From: Flavobacteriales bacterium
Lineage (GTDB): Bacteria > Bacteroidota > Bacteroidia > Flavobacteriales_F > PHOS-HE28
Reading direction: 5' to 3'
Assembly (NCBI GenBank): GCA_020854015.1
Contig: JADZGG010000148.1
Coordinates: 1 to 8,694 of the forward strand
Length of the DNA: 8,694 nt
How positions within the stretch are numbered: position 1 is the stretch's first letter; the number at the start of each line of letters is the position of its first letter. Under the pieces are notes generated by a model. The model searched no databases. It had not been told where the DNA came from and saw nothing but the letters and a program-made list of their open reading frames with translations. This document shows positions 1 to 7,300 of the stretch, in pieces. The position numbers were made by a program, and so were the translations under genes.

Positions 1-1
1 C

Positions 2-328
2 CTCTTCACCGTGTACGGCCGCGAACTGCATCCGGGCGACAAGAAGGAATACAAGCTGTGGCCCGAGCCGAAGAGCGAGGACGAGAAGCGCGCCTACGGC
101 AAGGAGTTCGCGCAGCTGACGAAACTGCCTGTGCTGGTGGACGGATTGAACGACGCGGTCTACACCGCTTACGGCCGCGTGCCGAACGGAGCCTATGTCA
201 TCGATGCCGATGGCCAGCTCATCTTCCGTGGCACCTGGGCCGATCACCGCAAGATCGAGCACATCCTGGACACCCTGCTGAAGTGGGAGGCCGACGGTAA
301 GCCGAAGAAGGTCTCAGGCGCTCAGTAG
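2..328 (+). CDS. Deiodinase-like thioredoxin-fold redox protein, C-terminal part (5' end outside window)
   Basis: The reading frame is open to the left edge of the window, so only the last 108 codons are seen; a GTG at 11 is in frame but is probably internal. The visible part opens with LFTVYGRELHPGDKKEY, resembling the strand-plus-[Y/R]EAHPxD segment of iodothyronine-deiodinase-like and redoxin proteins. It continues with LPVLVDGLNDAVYTAYGRVP, then NGAYVIDADGQLIFRGTW and a C-terminal helix (HRKIEHILDTLL). This order (beta, cis-Pro loop 'VPNGAYVID', beta hairpin, helix) is the second half of a thioredoxin fold. In this family the catalytic Cys or Sec lies N-terminal to the visible part, so activity cannot be judged. 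A role in thiol redox chemistry is inference. The stop codon (326-328) lies inside a tandem heptamer repeat. It converges on the MATE gene. A generic AhpC/TSA-like redoxin is the main alternative. Confidence 0.7.
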   Translation, partial: LFTVYGRELHPGDKKEYKLWPEPKSEDEKRAYGKEFAQLTKLPVLVDGLNDAVYTAYGRVPNGAYVIDADGQLIFRGTWADHRKIEHILDTLLKWEADGKPKKVSGAQ

Positions 329-351
329 ACAGTAGACAGTGGACAGTGGAC
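324..351. repeat. Tandem heptamer repeat, 4 units
   Basis: Four contiguous 7-bp units: AGTAGAC (324-330), AGTAGAC (331-337), AGTGGAC (338-344), AGTGGAC (345-351). The first unit contains the TAG stop codon of the upstream gene at 326-328. The arrangement resembles the short tandemly repeated heptamers known from cyanobacterial and some other bacterial intergenic regions. There are no spacers, so it is not CRISPR-like. Confidence 0.8.
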
Positions 352-366
352 TGTACACCGCTGGTT

Positions 367-465
367 AAAGGCGCAGCCTGCCGCGTATCACGCACCATCG
401 CACCACTCCACCTTCGCACCATAGCACCTTCGCACCCTGCCGCTGATGAAGGGCGCAGCCTGTCG
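367..465. repeat. Degenerate octamer array CACCNNNN x6 flanked by a 17-bp direct repeat
   Basis: Positions 393-440 read as six octamers all starting CACC: CACCATCG, CACCACTC, CACCTTCG, CACCATAG, CACCTTCG, CACCCTGC. The array lies between two copies of AA(A/G)GGCGCAGCCTG(C/T)CG at 367-383 and 449-465 (15 of 17 identical, starts 82 bp apart). The block fills most of the spacer between two convergent genes. No protein or RNA function is evident. It could be an expanded simple repeat or the remnant of a family of intergenic repeats. Confidence 0.65.
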
Positions 466-479
466 TGGAGCTTCCCTCC

Positions 480-1865
480 TCACACCTTCACCAACTTCCA
501 CTTGCCGCGCTGGAAGATGATGGCGCAGAGCACGGCCAGAATGCTTTCGCTGATGGCCACCGAGGCGAAGACACCGAGCGGTCCCATGCCCACGGTGAAG
601 GCCAGGACGTAGGCCAGCGGGATCTCGATCGCCCAGAAGCAGAGCACGTTGAGCCAGGTCGGCGTCACGCTGTCGCCCGCTCCGTTCAAGGCCTGCGCCA
701 GCACCATGCCGTAACCGTAGAAGAAGTAACCCAGGCTGATCACCCGCAGCGCGAGCACGGCATGGCCATCGGCCACCTGCCCCTGATCGAAGAAGGAGAC
801 GATCCACGGTGACGCGGCCCAGAAGAAGAGGGTGACGAGCACCATGAAGACCATGTTGTAGTGTCCGCATAACCAGGCACTGCGCGCAGCACGTTCCGGC
901 TGGCCTGCGCCCAGGTTCTGGCCCACGAGGGTGGCCGCTGCGTTCGCCATGCCCCAGGCCGGCAACAAGGCCACGATGATGATGCGCACCGCCACACCAT
1001 ATCCACCCACGGCCTCTGTACCGAAGTCGGCCACGATGCGCACCAGGAACACCCAGCTCAGGCTCGCGATCAGGAACTGGCCCACCGCGCCAAGCGACAC
1101 TTTCACAATGCCGTTGATCACGGCACGGACCGGTCGTAGATCAGGCAAGGTGACAGCCAGACGTCCGTCACGGCGATAGAAATTCCACAGCAAGTAGATC
1201 ACACCCAGACCGCGACCCGTGGTGGTGGCCACTGCCGCGCCCTGTACCCCTAGTTCTGGGAACGGCCCGATACCGAAGATGAACAGGGGGTCGAGCACGA
1301 TATTGATGCCATTCGCGATCGCCAATGTGCGCAGTGCGATCCCCGGATTGCCTGCCCCCCGGAACACAGCGTTCAACGCGAACAACAAGGTCACGATCAG
1401 GTTGCTGGCGAACATGAGCCGTGCGTAAGGCACCGCCACTGCAAGCACCTCTGGCGCCGCACCCATCTGTTCCAACAACTGGCGCGCGAACAACACGGTC
1501 GGTACGGCCAGAAGCAGCCCGCAACACAACGCGATCAGAAAACTCTGACCGGCTGCGACACGAGCACCAACCTTGTCCTTCTCACCAGTGCGTCGCGCCA
1601 CCACGGCGGTTATGCCCATGCCCAGCCCCCAGGCGATGGAATACACCGGAACCATGCAGGTCTCCGTGAGCGTGATGGTGGCCGTGCCCACCACCCCGAG
1701 CTTGCTGACGAAGAAGGTGTCCACCAAGGCGAACAATGCCTCCATGCCCATCTCCAGCACCATGGGGATGCTCAGAAGCACAATGGCCCGTCGCACACCA
1801 ATGGCGGTGTAGTCACGCTCTTCCCCTTGCAGGGCCTCTTTCACAATGGTGATAAACTTCGACAT
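480..1865 (-). CDS. MATE family efflux transporter
   Basis: Inner-membrane multidrug and toxic-compound extruder, expected to export cationic or organic compounds by Na+ or H+ antiport. From the ATG at 1865 the protein has 461 residues, the usual length for the family, with about 12 hydrophobic segments. The pseudo-symmetric halves are visible. VARRTGEKDKVGARVAAGQ in the N half matches VGQNLGAGQPERAARSAW in the C half, and NAVFRGAGN (about 165-173) matches ALNGAGDSVTPTW (about 393-405). The characteristic NGINIVLDPLFIFG segment lies near 185-198, with an Asp in the first membrane segment (LFALVDTFFVSKLG). A longer start at 1883 would add MPSSCA; I prefer 1865 because MSKFITIVKEAL is a more typical N-terminus, and neither start has a Shine-Dalgarno. 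It is divergent from the DUF1573 gene and convergent with the deiodinase-like gene. Substrate and NorM/DinF subgroup cannot be told from the sequence. Confidence 0.93.
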   Translation of the reverse strand: MSKFITIVKEALQGEERDYTAIGVRRAIVLLSIPMVLEMGMEALFALVDTFFVSKLGVVGTATITLTETCMVPVYSIAWGLGMGITAVVARRTGEKDKVGARVAAGQSFLIALCCGLLLAVPTVLFARQLLEQMGAAPEVLAVAVPYARLMFASNLIVTLLFALNAVFRGAGNPGIALRTLAIANGINIVLDPLFIFGIGPFPELGVQGAAVATTTGRGLGVIYLLWNFYRRDGRLAVTLPDLRPVRAVINGIVKVSLGAVGQFLIASLSWVFLVRIVADFGTEAVGGYGVAVRIIIVALLPAWGMANAAATLVGQNLGAGQPERAARSAWLCGHYNMVFMVLVTLFFWAASPWIVSFFDQGQVADGHAVLALRVISLGYFFYGYGMVLAQALNGAGDSVTPTWLNVLCFWAIEIPLAYVLAFTVGMGPLGVFASVAISESILAVLCAIIFQRGKWKLVKV

Positions 1866-1932
1866 GGCACAACTTGACGGCATCGAGTGCGCTAAGGTCG
1901 CCTGGACCTACGCATCCAGCTTCGCACTTTGC

Positions 1933-1951
1933 CCTGTTAATCTCCTGTTAA
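1933..1951 (+). promoter_or_regulatory. Direct repeat CCTGTTAA x2, candidate activator or operator site
   Basis: CCTGTTAA occurs at 1933-1940 and again at 1944-1951, starts exactly 11 bp apart, i.e. about one helical turn. The pair ends 6 bp before the TTG (-33) of the predicted DUF1573 promoter, so it sits at about -60 to -42, where class II-type activators commonly bind. It also lies in the shared upstream region of the divergent MATE gene. Binding of a regulator is inference. Confidence 0.35.
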
Positions 1952-1957
1952 GGCCAC

Positions 1958-1986
1958 TTGGAGCTCATGACCTTGGCCTACTTTTG
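1958..1986 (+). promoter_or_regulatory. Bacteroidetes-type promoter of the DUF1573 gene
   Basis: TTG at 1958-1960, an 18-bp spacer, then TACTTTTG at 1979-1986, a perfect match to the TAnnTTTG -7 element used by the Bacteroidetes primary sigma factor. Transcription would start near 1993, giving a leader of about 24 nt before the ATG at 2017. That leader is A-rich (ACAACGAAACAACCGAACAC) and has no Shine-Dalgarno, as is usual in this phylum. Confidence 0.65.
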
Positions 1987-2016
1987 GATCCCAGACAACG
2001 AAACAACCGAACACCC

Positions 2017-2475
2017 ATGAAGAAGTTCATTCTCAGCATCGGCCTCAGCGCCCTGTTCCTCGGTGCGTTCGCCCAGGAAGGAAAGATGGTCGGTGGAACC
2101 GGCGCTCAGATCAGCGTGGACAAGGAAGTGCATGACTACGGCAAGATCGTGGCCGGCGCCAATGGCACCTGCGAATTCAAGGTGACCAACACCGGTGATC
2201 AGCCTCTGATCATCACCAATTGCAAAGGCAGCTGCGGCTGCACGGTCCCCAAGTGCGACACCGCACCCATCAAGCCAGGTGCAAGCACGATCGTGACGGT
2301 GAAGTATGACACGAAGCGTGTGGGCCCCATCAACAAGAGCGTGACCGTCAGCAGCAACGCCGCCAACGCACCTGAGAAGATCGTCCGCATCAGCGGCACG
2401 GTGGAAGCCGGTCCTGAGACGCCTGCCAGCCCCGAGAAGGAGCAGAGCCCCATGGCCCCTGTGGAGCAGAACTGA
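2017..2475 (+). CDS. Secreted DUF1573 domain protein
   Basis: A 152-residue exported protein. Residues 1-19 form a signal peptide (MKKFILSIGLSALFLGAFA) with cleavage predicted before Gln20. Residues of about 33-125 match the DUF1573 pattern: VDKEVHDYGKIVAGANGTCE, FKVTNTGDQPLIITNCKGSC, then GCTVPKCDTAPIKPG and VTVKYDTKRVGPINKSVTV. This is an immunoglobulin-like beta sandwich whose cluster of Cys (N-C-x3-C-x-C-x4-C) is typical of the family. The tail (about 130-152) is rich in Pro, Glu and Ser and probably disordered. The frame stays open back to 1846, but the start at 2017 is chosen because the signal peptide begins there and the predicted promoter lies at 1958-1986, inside any longer version. 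Single-gene transcript with its own terminator. The molecular role of DUF1573 proteins is not established; Bacteroidota genomes often carry several. Confidence 0.92.
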   Translation: MKKFILSIGLSALFLGAFAQEGKMVGGTGAQISVDKEVHDYGKIVAGANGTCEFKVTNTGDQPLIITNCKGSCGCTVPKCDTAPIKPGASTIVTVKYDTKRVGPINKSVTVSSNAANAPEKIVRISGTVEAGPETPASPEKEQSPMAPVEQN

Positions 2476-2491
2476 TCGTTGAACTTCGAAG

Positions 2492-2526
2492 AAGCCCCTT
2501 CCCGAACGTTCGGGAAGGGGCTTTTT
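2492..2526 (+). terminator. Intrinsic terminator after the DUF1573 gene
   Basis: A perfect 32-bp palindrome (2492-2523) centred on AACGTT. Left arm AAGCCCCTTCCCG, right arm CGGGAAGGGGCTT, followed by a run of five T at 2522-2526. It begins 16 bp after the stop codon. The stem is GC-rich with a minimal loop. The opposite strand lacks a good T run, so termination should act mainly on the + strand. Confidence 0.9.
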
Positions 2527-2600
2527 CATTCCAATGGTTCGCGCACGATGCCGAACTTCGCGCCTGTCCCGCTACCGTTGACGGGCCCCATCCGCATACC

Positions 2601-3827
2601 ATGCCCAGCATCTCCAAGAAAGGCCAGCGCATGCCGGCCTCCCCCATCCGCAAGCTCGTGCCCTTCGCGGAAGCCGCCAAGAAAAGGGGCACCAAGGTGC
2701 TGCACCTCAACATCGGCCAGCCTGATATTCCCACTCCGCAGGTTGCTCTGGACGCCATTCGTCACATTGACCTGAAGGTGGTGGAGTACAGTCACAGCGC
2801 AGGCATCGAGAGCTACCGTAAAGGGCTAGCAGCGTACTACGCGAAGCATGACATCGCCATTACCCATGAGGATGTGCTGATCACCACCGGTGGTAGCGAG
2901 GCGCTCTTGTTCGGCATGATGGCGTGTTTCGATCCGGGGGATGAGATCATCATTCCCGAACCGTTCTATGCCAACTACAACAGCTTCGCCATGAGCGCGG
3001 GCATCACGGTGGTGCCTGTACGAAGTGGGATCGATACGGGCTTCGCCTTGCCTCCGATCAGCGAGTTCAAGAAGCTCATCACCTCAAAGACCAAGGGTAT
3101 CCTGATCTGCAACCCCGGGAATCCCACGGGCTACCTCTACTCCCGTGCCGAGTTGGAAACGCTGCGCGACATCGTGAAGGAGCACGACCTCTATCTGTTC
3201 AGTGATGAGGTGTATCGCGAGTTCTGTTATGACGGCGCCAAGCACGAAAGCGCCATGACGCTCGCGGGCATCGAGGACAATGTTGTGATGGTCGACAGCG
3301 TAAGCAAGCGCTACAGTATGTGCGGTGCGCGCATCGGTGCCTTCATCACCCGCAACCGCGACCTGATGGCTACCGCGCTCCGTTTCGCCCAAGCGCGTCT
3401 CAGCCCACCCACCTTTGGTCAGATCGCTTCAGAGGCCGCCCTGAATACGCCGGACAGCTACTTCACCGAAGTGATCGGTGAATACCTGGAACGCCGGAAC
3501 GTATTGGTCGATGGCCTCAACACCATCCCGGGCGTCATCTGCGCCAAGCCGAAGGGAGCATTCTATTGCGTGGCCGAACTCCCCATTGATGATGCGGATG
3601 TCTTCTGCCAATGGCTGCTGGAAAAGTTCGATCACAAAGGCCACACCGTGATGATGGCGCCTGCCACAGGCTTCTACGCACAGCCAGACCCCGGTCGTCG
3701 TCAGGTGCGATTGGCCTATGTGCTTGAGCAGGACAAGCTCAAGCTGGCAGTTGAGTGTTTGCAGGAGGCCCTGACAGTCTATCCGGGATCCACCTCGGCG
3801 GTGGCAGCGGCCAAGTCCGCCATTTGA
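2601..3827 (+). CDS. PLP-dependent class I/II aminotransferase (aspartate aminotransferase type)
   Basis: Complete 408-residue cytosolic fold-type I enzyme that moves an amino group between an amino acid and a 2-oxo acid through pyridoxal phosphate. Motifs in order: LNIGQPDIPTP (36-46), substrate-end loop; TTGGSEAL, phosphate-binding turn; NPGNPTG (171-177), carrying the Asn that contacts the cofactor ring; SDEVYREF (201-208) with Asp202 for the pyridine nitrogen and Tyr205; SVSKRYSMCGARIGAF with the Schiff-base Lys236; and RQVRLAY with Arg370, equivalent to the substrate carboxylate-binding Arg. All key residues are present. The start at 2601 is preferred over Met11 (2631) because MPSISKKG...MPASPIRKL resembles the N-terminus of Bacteroidota homologues as I recall them. 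It sits alone after a terminator. The amino-acid substrate cannot be fixed: aspartate is the default, aromatic or other substrates are possible. No hairpin terminator follows the stop. Confidence 0.93.
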   Translation: MPSISKKGQRMPASPIRKLVPFAEAAKKRGTKVLHLNIGQPDIPTPQVALDAIRHIDLKVVEYSHSAGIESYRKGLAAYYAKHDIAITHEDVLITTGGSEALLFGMMACFDPGDEIIIPEPFYANYNSFAMSAGITVVPVRSGIDTGFALPPISEFKKLITSKTKGILICNPGNPTGYLYSRAELETLRDIVKEHDLYLFSDEVYREFCYDGAKHESAMTLAGIEDNVVMVDSVSKRYSMCGARIGAFITRNRDLMATALRFAQARLSPPTFGQIASEAALNTPDSYFTEVIGEYLERRNVLVDGLNTIPGVICAKPKGAFYCVAELPIDDADVFCQWLLEKFDHKGHTVMMAPATGFYAQPDPGRRQVRLAYVLEQDKLKLAVECLQEALTVYPGSTSAVAAAKSAI

Positions 3828-3972
3828 CCGGAACCGACCGTCTACAACGCCTTCGCCGGCGAATTCAAGCAATTCAGCGACACTTGGTCGTCGTTGGTCG
3901 AAACCATTCGACATGCGGTCCCGTTGAAGCGTCTGGCCTGCCCTACCTGCGGGCCGCTCAGACACAGGACCA
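3828..3972. other. Intergenic spacer without clear terminator or promoter
   Basis: 145 bp between the aminotransferase and the first secreted cassette. It holds one short inverted repeat (GTCGAA at 3897-3902, ACCA loop, TTCGAC at 3907-3912) with no T run after it, and a very weak promoter candidate (TTG 3924-3926, TACCTGCG 3944-3951, three mismatches in the -7 element). Read-through from the aminotransferase is possible. I see no gene in it. Confidence 0.4.
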
Positions 3973-4308
3973 ATGGAACAGCGGATCTTCTCACTCTTTC
4001 GCGCACTGACGCTCGTCTGCGCCTTGTCCTTCATTTCGAAAAGCCAAGCCCAGGGATCGACGGAGCACATCCTCCGCTTCAAGGTGGATGGGATCACCAC
4101 TACCATGCAGGAGAAGCGCTGTCTGGAGTCGCTGATGGTCTTTGACCCGGCAATGGTCGTGAGCATTGACCGTCAGTACAATGTCGTGAAGGTGAAGACC
4201 CTACAGGAATTGACTCCCGCCCAACTGATCTCCGCTATGGATCAGGTAGGGATCGTGGCCACCTTGGACATGAAGAAAGCGGAGCATACGGACAATGATC
4301 AACAGTGA
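3973..4308 (+). CDS. Small exported protein, HMA-like fold without CxxC (cassette copy 1)
   Basis: 111 residues; I do not recognise a named family. Residues 1-26 are a signal peptide (LTLVCALSFISKSQA) with cleavage before Gln27. The mature part reads as beta (EHILRFKVDG), helix (QEKRCLESLMVF), beta (PAMVVSIDRQ), beta (VVKVKTLQ), helix (PAQLISAMDQVG), beta (IVATLDMK). That is the beta-alpha-beta-beta-alpha-beta layout of heavy-metal-associated (HMA) and other ferredoxin-like domains. The GMxCxxC metal loop is replaced by GITTTMQ, and the only mature Cys is Cys50 in the first helix, so copper binding of the usual kind is unlikely. It is a diverged paralogue of the protein at 7897-8403: 16 of 53 residues are identical from the shared QEK onward, including QEK, DPAM and S-x-D. 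Its 3' end abuts or overlaps the T9SS surface protein gene, suggesting co-translation and a joint role. Confidence 0.8.
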   Translation: MEQRIFSLFRALTLVCALSFISKSQAQGSTEHILRFKVDGITTTMQEKRCLESLMVFDPAMVVSIDRQYNVVKVKTLQELTPAQLISAMDQVGIVATLDMKKAEHTDNDQQ

Positions 4309-4333
4309 TCGCAAGCACATTACCGCGATGACC

Positions 4334-7300
4334 ATGAACCGCCTCACTTCCTTCCTGTTGATCATAGCCGTTGGCCTTGTGGGTTCGCAGCTTCGTGCGC
4401 AGACCTGCAGTGACAACAACGTCACGCAATTCGCCGTGGTCACCCCTGCCTGCCCAGGCACGGTCAACACGAACAACGTTCCATCGGGGAACTACCTGAC
4501 CGTCAACATTACCGCGGGGAACACTTACACCTTTTCCACGTGCGGATCCGGTTTCAACACGTTGCTGACCTTATGGAACGGCGGGACCTATGTGGCCCAG
4601 AATGATGACGCCGGTGGTGCCTGTGGGAATCGCTCCATCTTGACATGGACCGCTACATACACCGGAACGATCAAATTGAACCTGGACCGCAACACGTGCG
4701 GACACACCGGTGGTACCGCGAACATCAGCACCACGTGCGCAGCGCCACCTGCCAATGACAACCCGTGCGGTGCAGTCGTTCTGCCAGTTGGTGCCAGCTG
4801 TTCGAGCACAGCTGGCACGAACGTAGGCGCGTCTGCCACAGCATCCATACCAGCGCCGGGATGCGCAGCTTACACTACGGCTGACGTCTGGTTCTCCTTC
4901 GTTGCTCCCGCTTCGGGTCGGATAACATTGGGAACCACTGCCAACACACTGACCGACGCCGGCATGGCCATCTACAGCGCGACCGCTTGCGCAGGCACTT
5001 TCAATTTGGAGGAATGCGATGACAACGACGGAACCGGTAACATGCCCGCCATCCAACGGACCGGACTTACCCCCTTGCAGACCTATTATGTCCGGGTTTG
5101 GGGCAACAGCGGTGCCACAGGTTCCTTCAGCATTTGTGCTTGGGACTCGCCACCCGCGAACGATGCCCCTTGCGCCGCTACGGCGTTGGCAGTAGGCACA
5201 AGCTGTAGCAATACCGCAGCTACCAACTTGGGCGCATACGCAACGGCTGGTATTCCGGCGCCCACGTGCGGCACATACACCTATAGCGATGTTTGGTTCA
5301 CCATTGTGGCACCTGCCTCCGGGCACATCAACGTGAGCACCACGGCCGGCACCCTCACCGATGCGGCGATGGCCGTATACAGCGCGACAGCTTGCAACGG
5401 CACCTTCACACAGATCGGTTGCAACGACAATGCGAACGGGGGGAACATGCCAGCGCTGGACCTGAACGGCCTAACCCCCGGACAGACCTATTATGCACGC
5501 GTCTGGGGTAATGGGGAACGAACAGGCTCCTTCAGCATTTGTGCTTACGATATGACCGGAGATGCACCTTGCACGGCCGTGTCACTTCCTGTGAATACTA
5601 CTTGCGTGAATACCACGAGCACTAACGTAGGAGCATCGCTTTCCGCTGATGTTCCCGCACCCGGTTGCGGCAACCTAGCAGGTGGGGACGTCTGGTTCAG
5701 TTTCGTAGCCCCAGCCAGTGGTGCAGTGATCATTGGTTCATCAGGCGGCAGCATAGGTGATGGTGCAATGGCCCTTTACTCCGCCACTGCCTGCGCGGGA
5801 ACATTCACGCTGATCACTTGCAGCGATGATGTAGTTGGGTACATGCCACAGATCATGACCAGTGGTCTTACTCCGGGTGTCACTTACTACTTACGCTATT
5901 GGGGATACGGAGGCGCAAGCGGCTCGTTCGATCTGTGCGTTCAGTCCTTCATACCGAATCCGATCGACAATCCTTGCTCAGCCCAGAGCATTTCTCCAAG
6001 CACGGCCTGCTCGTTCACCACATACACCAACGTGAACGCAACACTCACACCTTCGTTGCCCAATCCCGGCTGCGGTGGTGTAGCGTCGGGTGTGGATGTA
6101 TGGTTCACGTTCACAGCCCCTCCCTCAGGCTTTGTTACGATCAAAACCCAAGCTGGCACATTGACGGACGCTTCCATGGCGCTTTACCGGGCTACTTCAT
6201 GCAGCCTGGGAATGACCCTCGTTGATTGTGATGACAACAATGGTATCGGCACAATGCCATTCCTCTCCTTCAGTGACCTGGTGGGAGGCAGCACATACTA
6301 TCTGCGCGTATGGGGCAATGGTGGAGCCACGGGTTCCTTCGACCTCTGCATCGTTCAGCCGGCGACCTCCGGCACTTGTTTCTATGCGCTCAATATGCAG
6401 GATGAGATCGGCGACGGGTGGGGAGGAAGCACGGTCGGCATCAGCATCAACGGAGGCGCGTATACGAATTACACGCTCACCAACGGAGAACGCGATGTGG
6501 TCTACATCCCCATCACAGTTGGCCAATTGGTGATGCTTCAGTACACTGCCGCTGGTGGTGCGCAGAACGAGATCACCTACTCATTGCAGTTGGGAGGGGG
6601 AGCGCTTCATAGTGCGGGGCCCACACCCGCAACAGGTCTCGTATACACAGGGGTCGCCGATTGCAATCCACCGGATGCTCCCACGAGCGACTGTCGGGGC
6701 AGCGATGCGCTCTGTGCGGCGACCAGTTTCAACGGTAGCCCTTCGAACACCGGTCTTGTTGCCGATCTGAACTTCACTACCAGAGGTTGTCTCGGAGCCA
6801 ACGAACGGCAAGGCATCTGGTACAACTTCACGATCTCAGCGGGCGGAACACTGGCCTTCACCATTACGCCCAATAATGCCGGTGACGACTACGACTTTGC
6901 GGTGTTCGGACCATTCCTATCGGTGGATTGTGTCAACAAGAACGCACCGCTCCGTTGTTCATTCTCCGGCACCTCTGGCAACACAGGCTTGCGCGCCAGC
7001 GCCGTGGACCTGACAGAGGACTCGAGCGGCGACAAGTGGGTGGCCCCGATCGCCGTTTCGGTGGGCGAAGTATACATGCTCTATGTAAGCAACTTCAGCC
7101 TGTCGGGTCTCCAATTCGGACTCTCCTGGCAAATGGCAGGCGGGGCCAGTATCGACTGCACCGTTCTACCCATCGAACTCACAGCTTTTGATGCGGTCGC
7201 TATCGATGAGCAGGTCGATGTCAATTGGATAACGGCCACCGAGCTTAACAACGACCACTTCGAGATCGAACGCTCTTCAGATGCCTTGAATTTCGAGCGC

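Noticed and set aside
324..465. Possible CRISPR array
   Set aside because: The repeats are 7-8 bp and contiguous, without 25-40 bp repeats or unique spacers, and no cas genes are present.
388..870. 160-codon minus-strand open frame overlapping the MATE 3' end and the repeat spacer
   Set aside because: Out-of-frame shadow of the MATE gene with a tail translated from simple repeats.
1846..2016. Upstream in-frame extension of the DUF1573 protein from 1846
   Set aside because: It would bury the signal peptide, run through the predicted promoter and overlap the start of the divergent MATE gene.
1978..2529. 183-codon open frame on the minus strand over the DUF1573 gene
   Set aside because: Antisense shadow; the sense strand has a promoter, signal peptide, conserved domain and terminator. 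The frame even runs through the terminator hairpin.
2573..2580. TACCGTTG as a -7 promoter element for the aminotransferase
   Set aside because: One mismatch to TAnnTTTG and no TTG at a suitable distance upstream; too weak to list as a feature.
3897..3912. GTCGAA/TTCGAC inverted repeat as a terminator of the aminotransferase gene
   Set aside because: The stem is only 6 bp, there is no T run, and it lies about 70 bp past the stop; it could equally be chance.
3944..3951. TACCTGCG with TTG at 3924-3926 as a promoter for cassette 1
   Set aside because: The -7 element keeps too few consensus bases and the spacer is at the short limit; recorded only in the spacer note.
3429..4166. 245-codon open frame on the minus strand
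   Set aside because: It covers the aminotransferase 3' end, the spacer and the first small gene in antisense; both sense genes have clear motifs or signal peptides, and the antisense product has none.
4571..5326. 251-codon open frame on the minus strand
   Set aside because: It lies wholly inside the large T9SS protein gene, is rich in Cys, Arg and Gly with no domain, and its internal periodicity only mirrors the coding repeats on the other strand.
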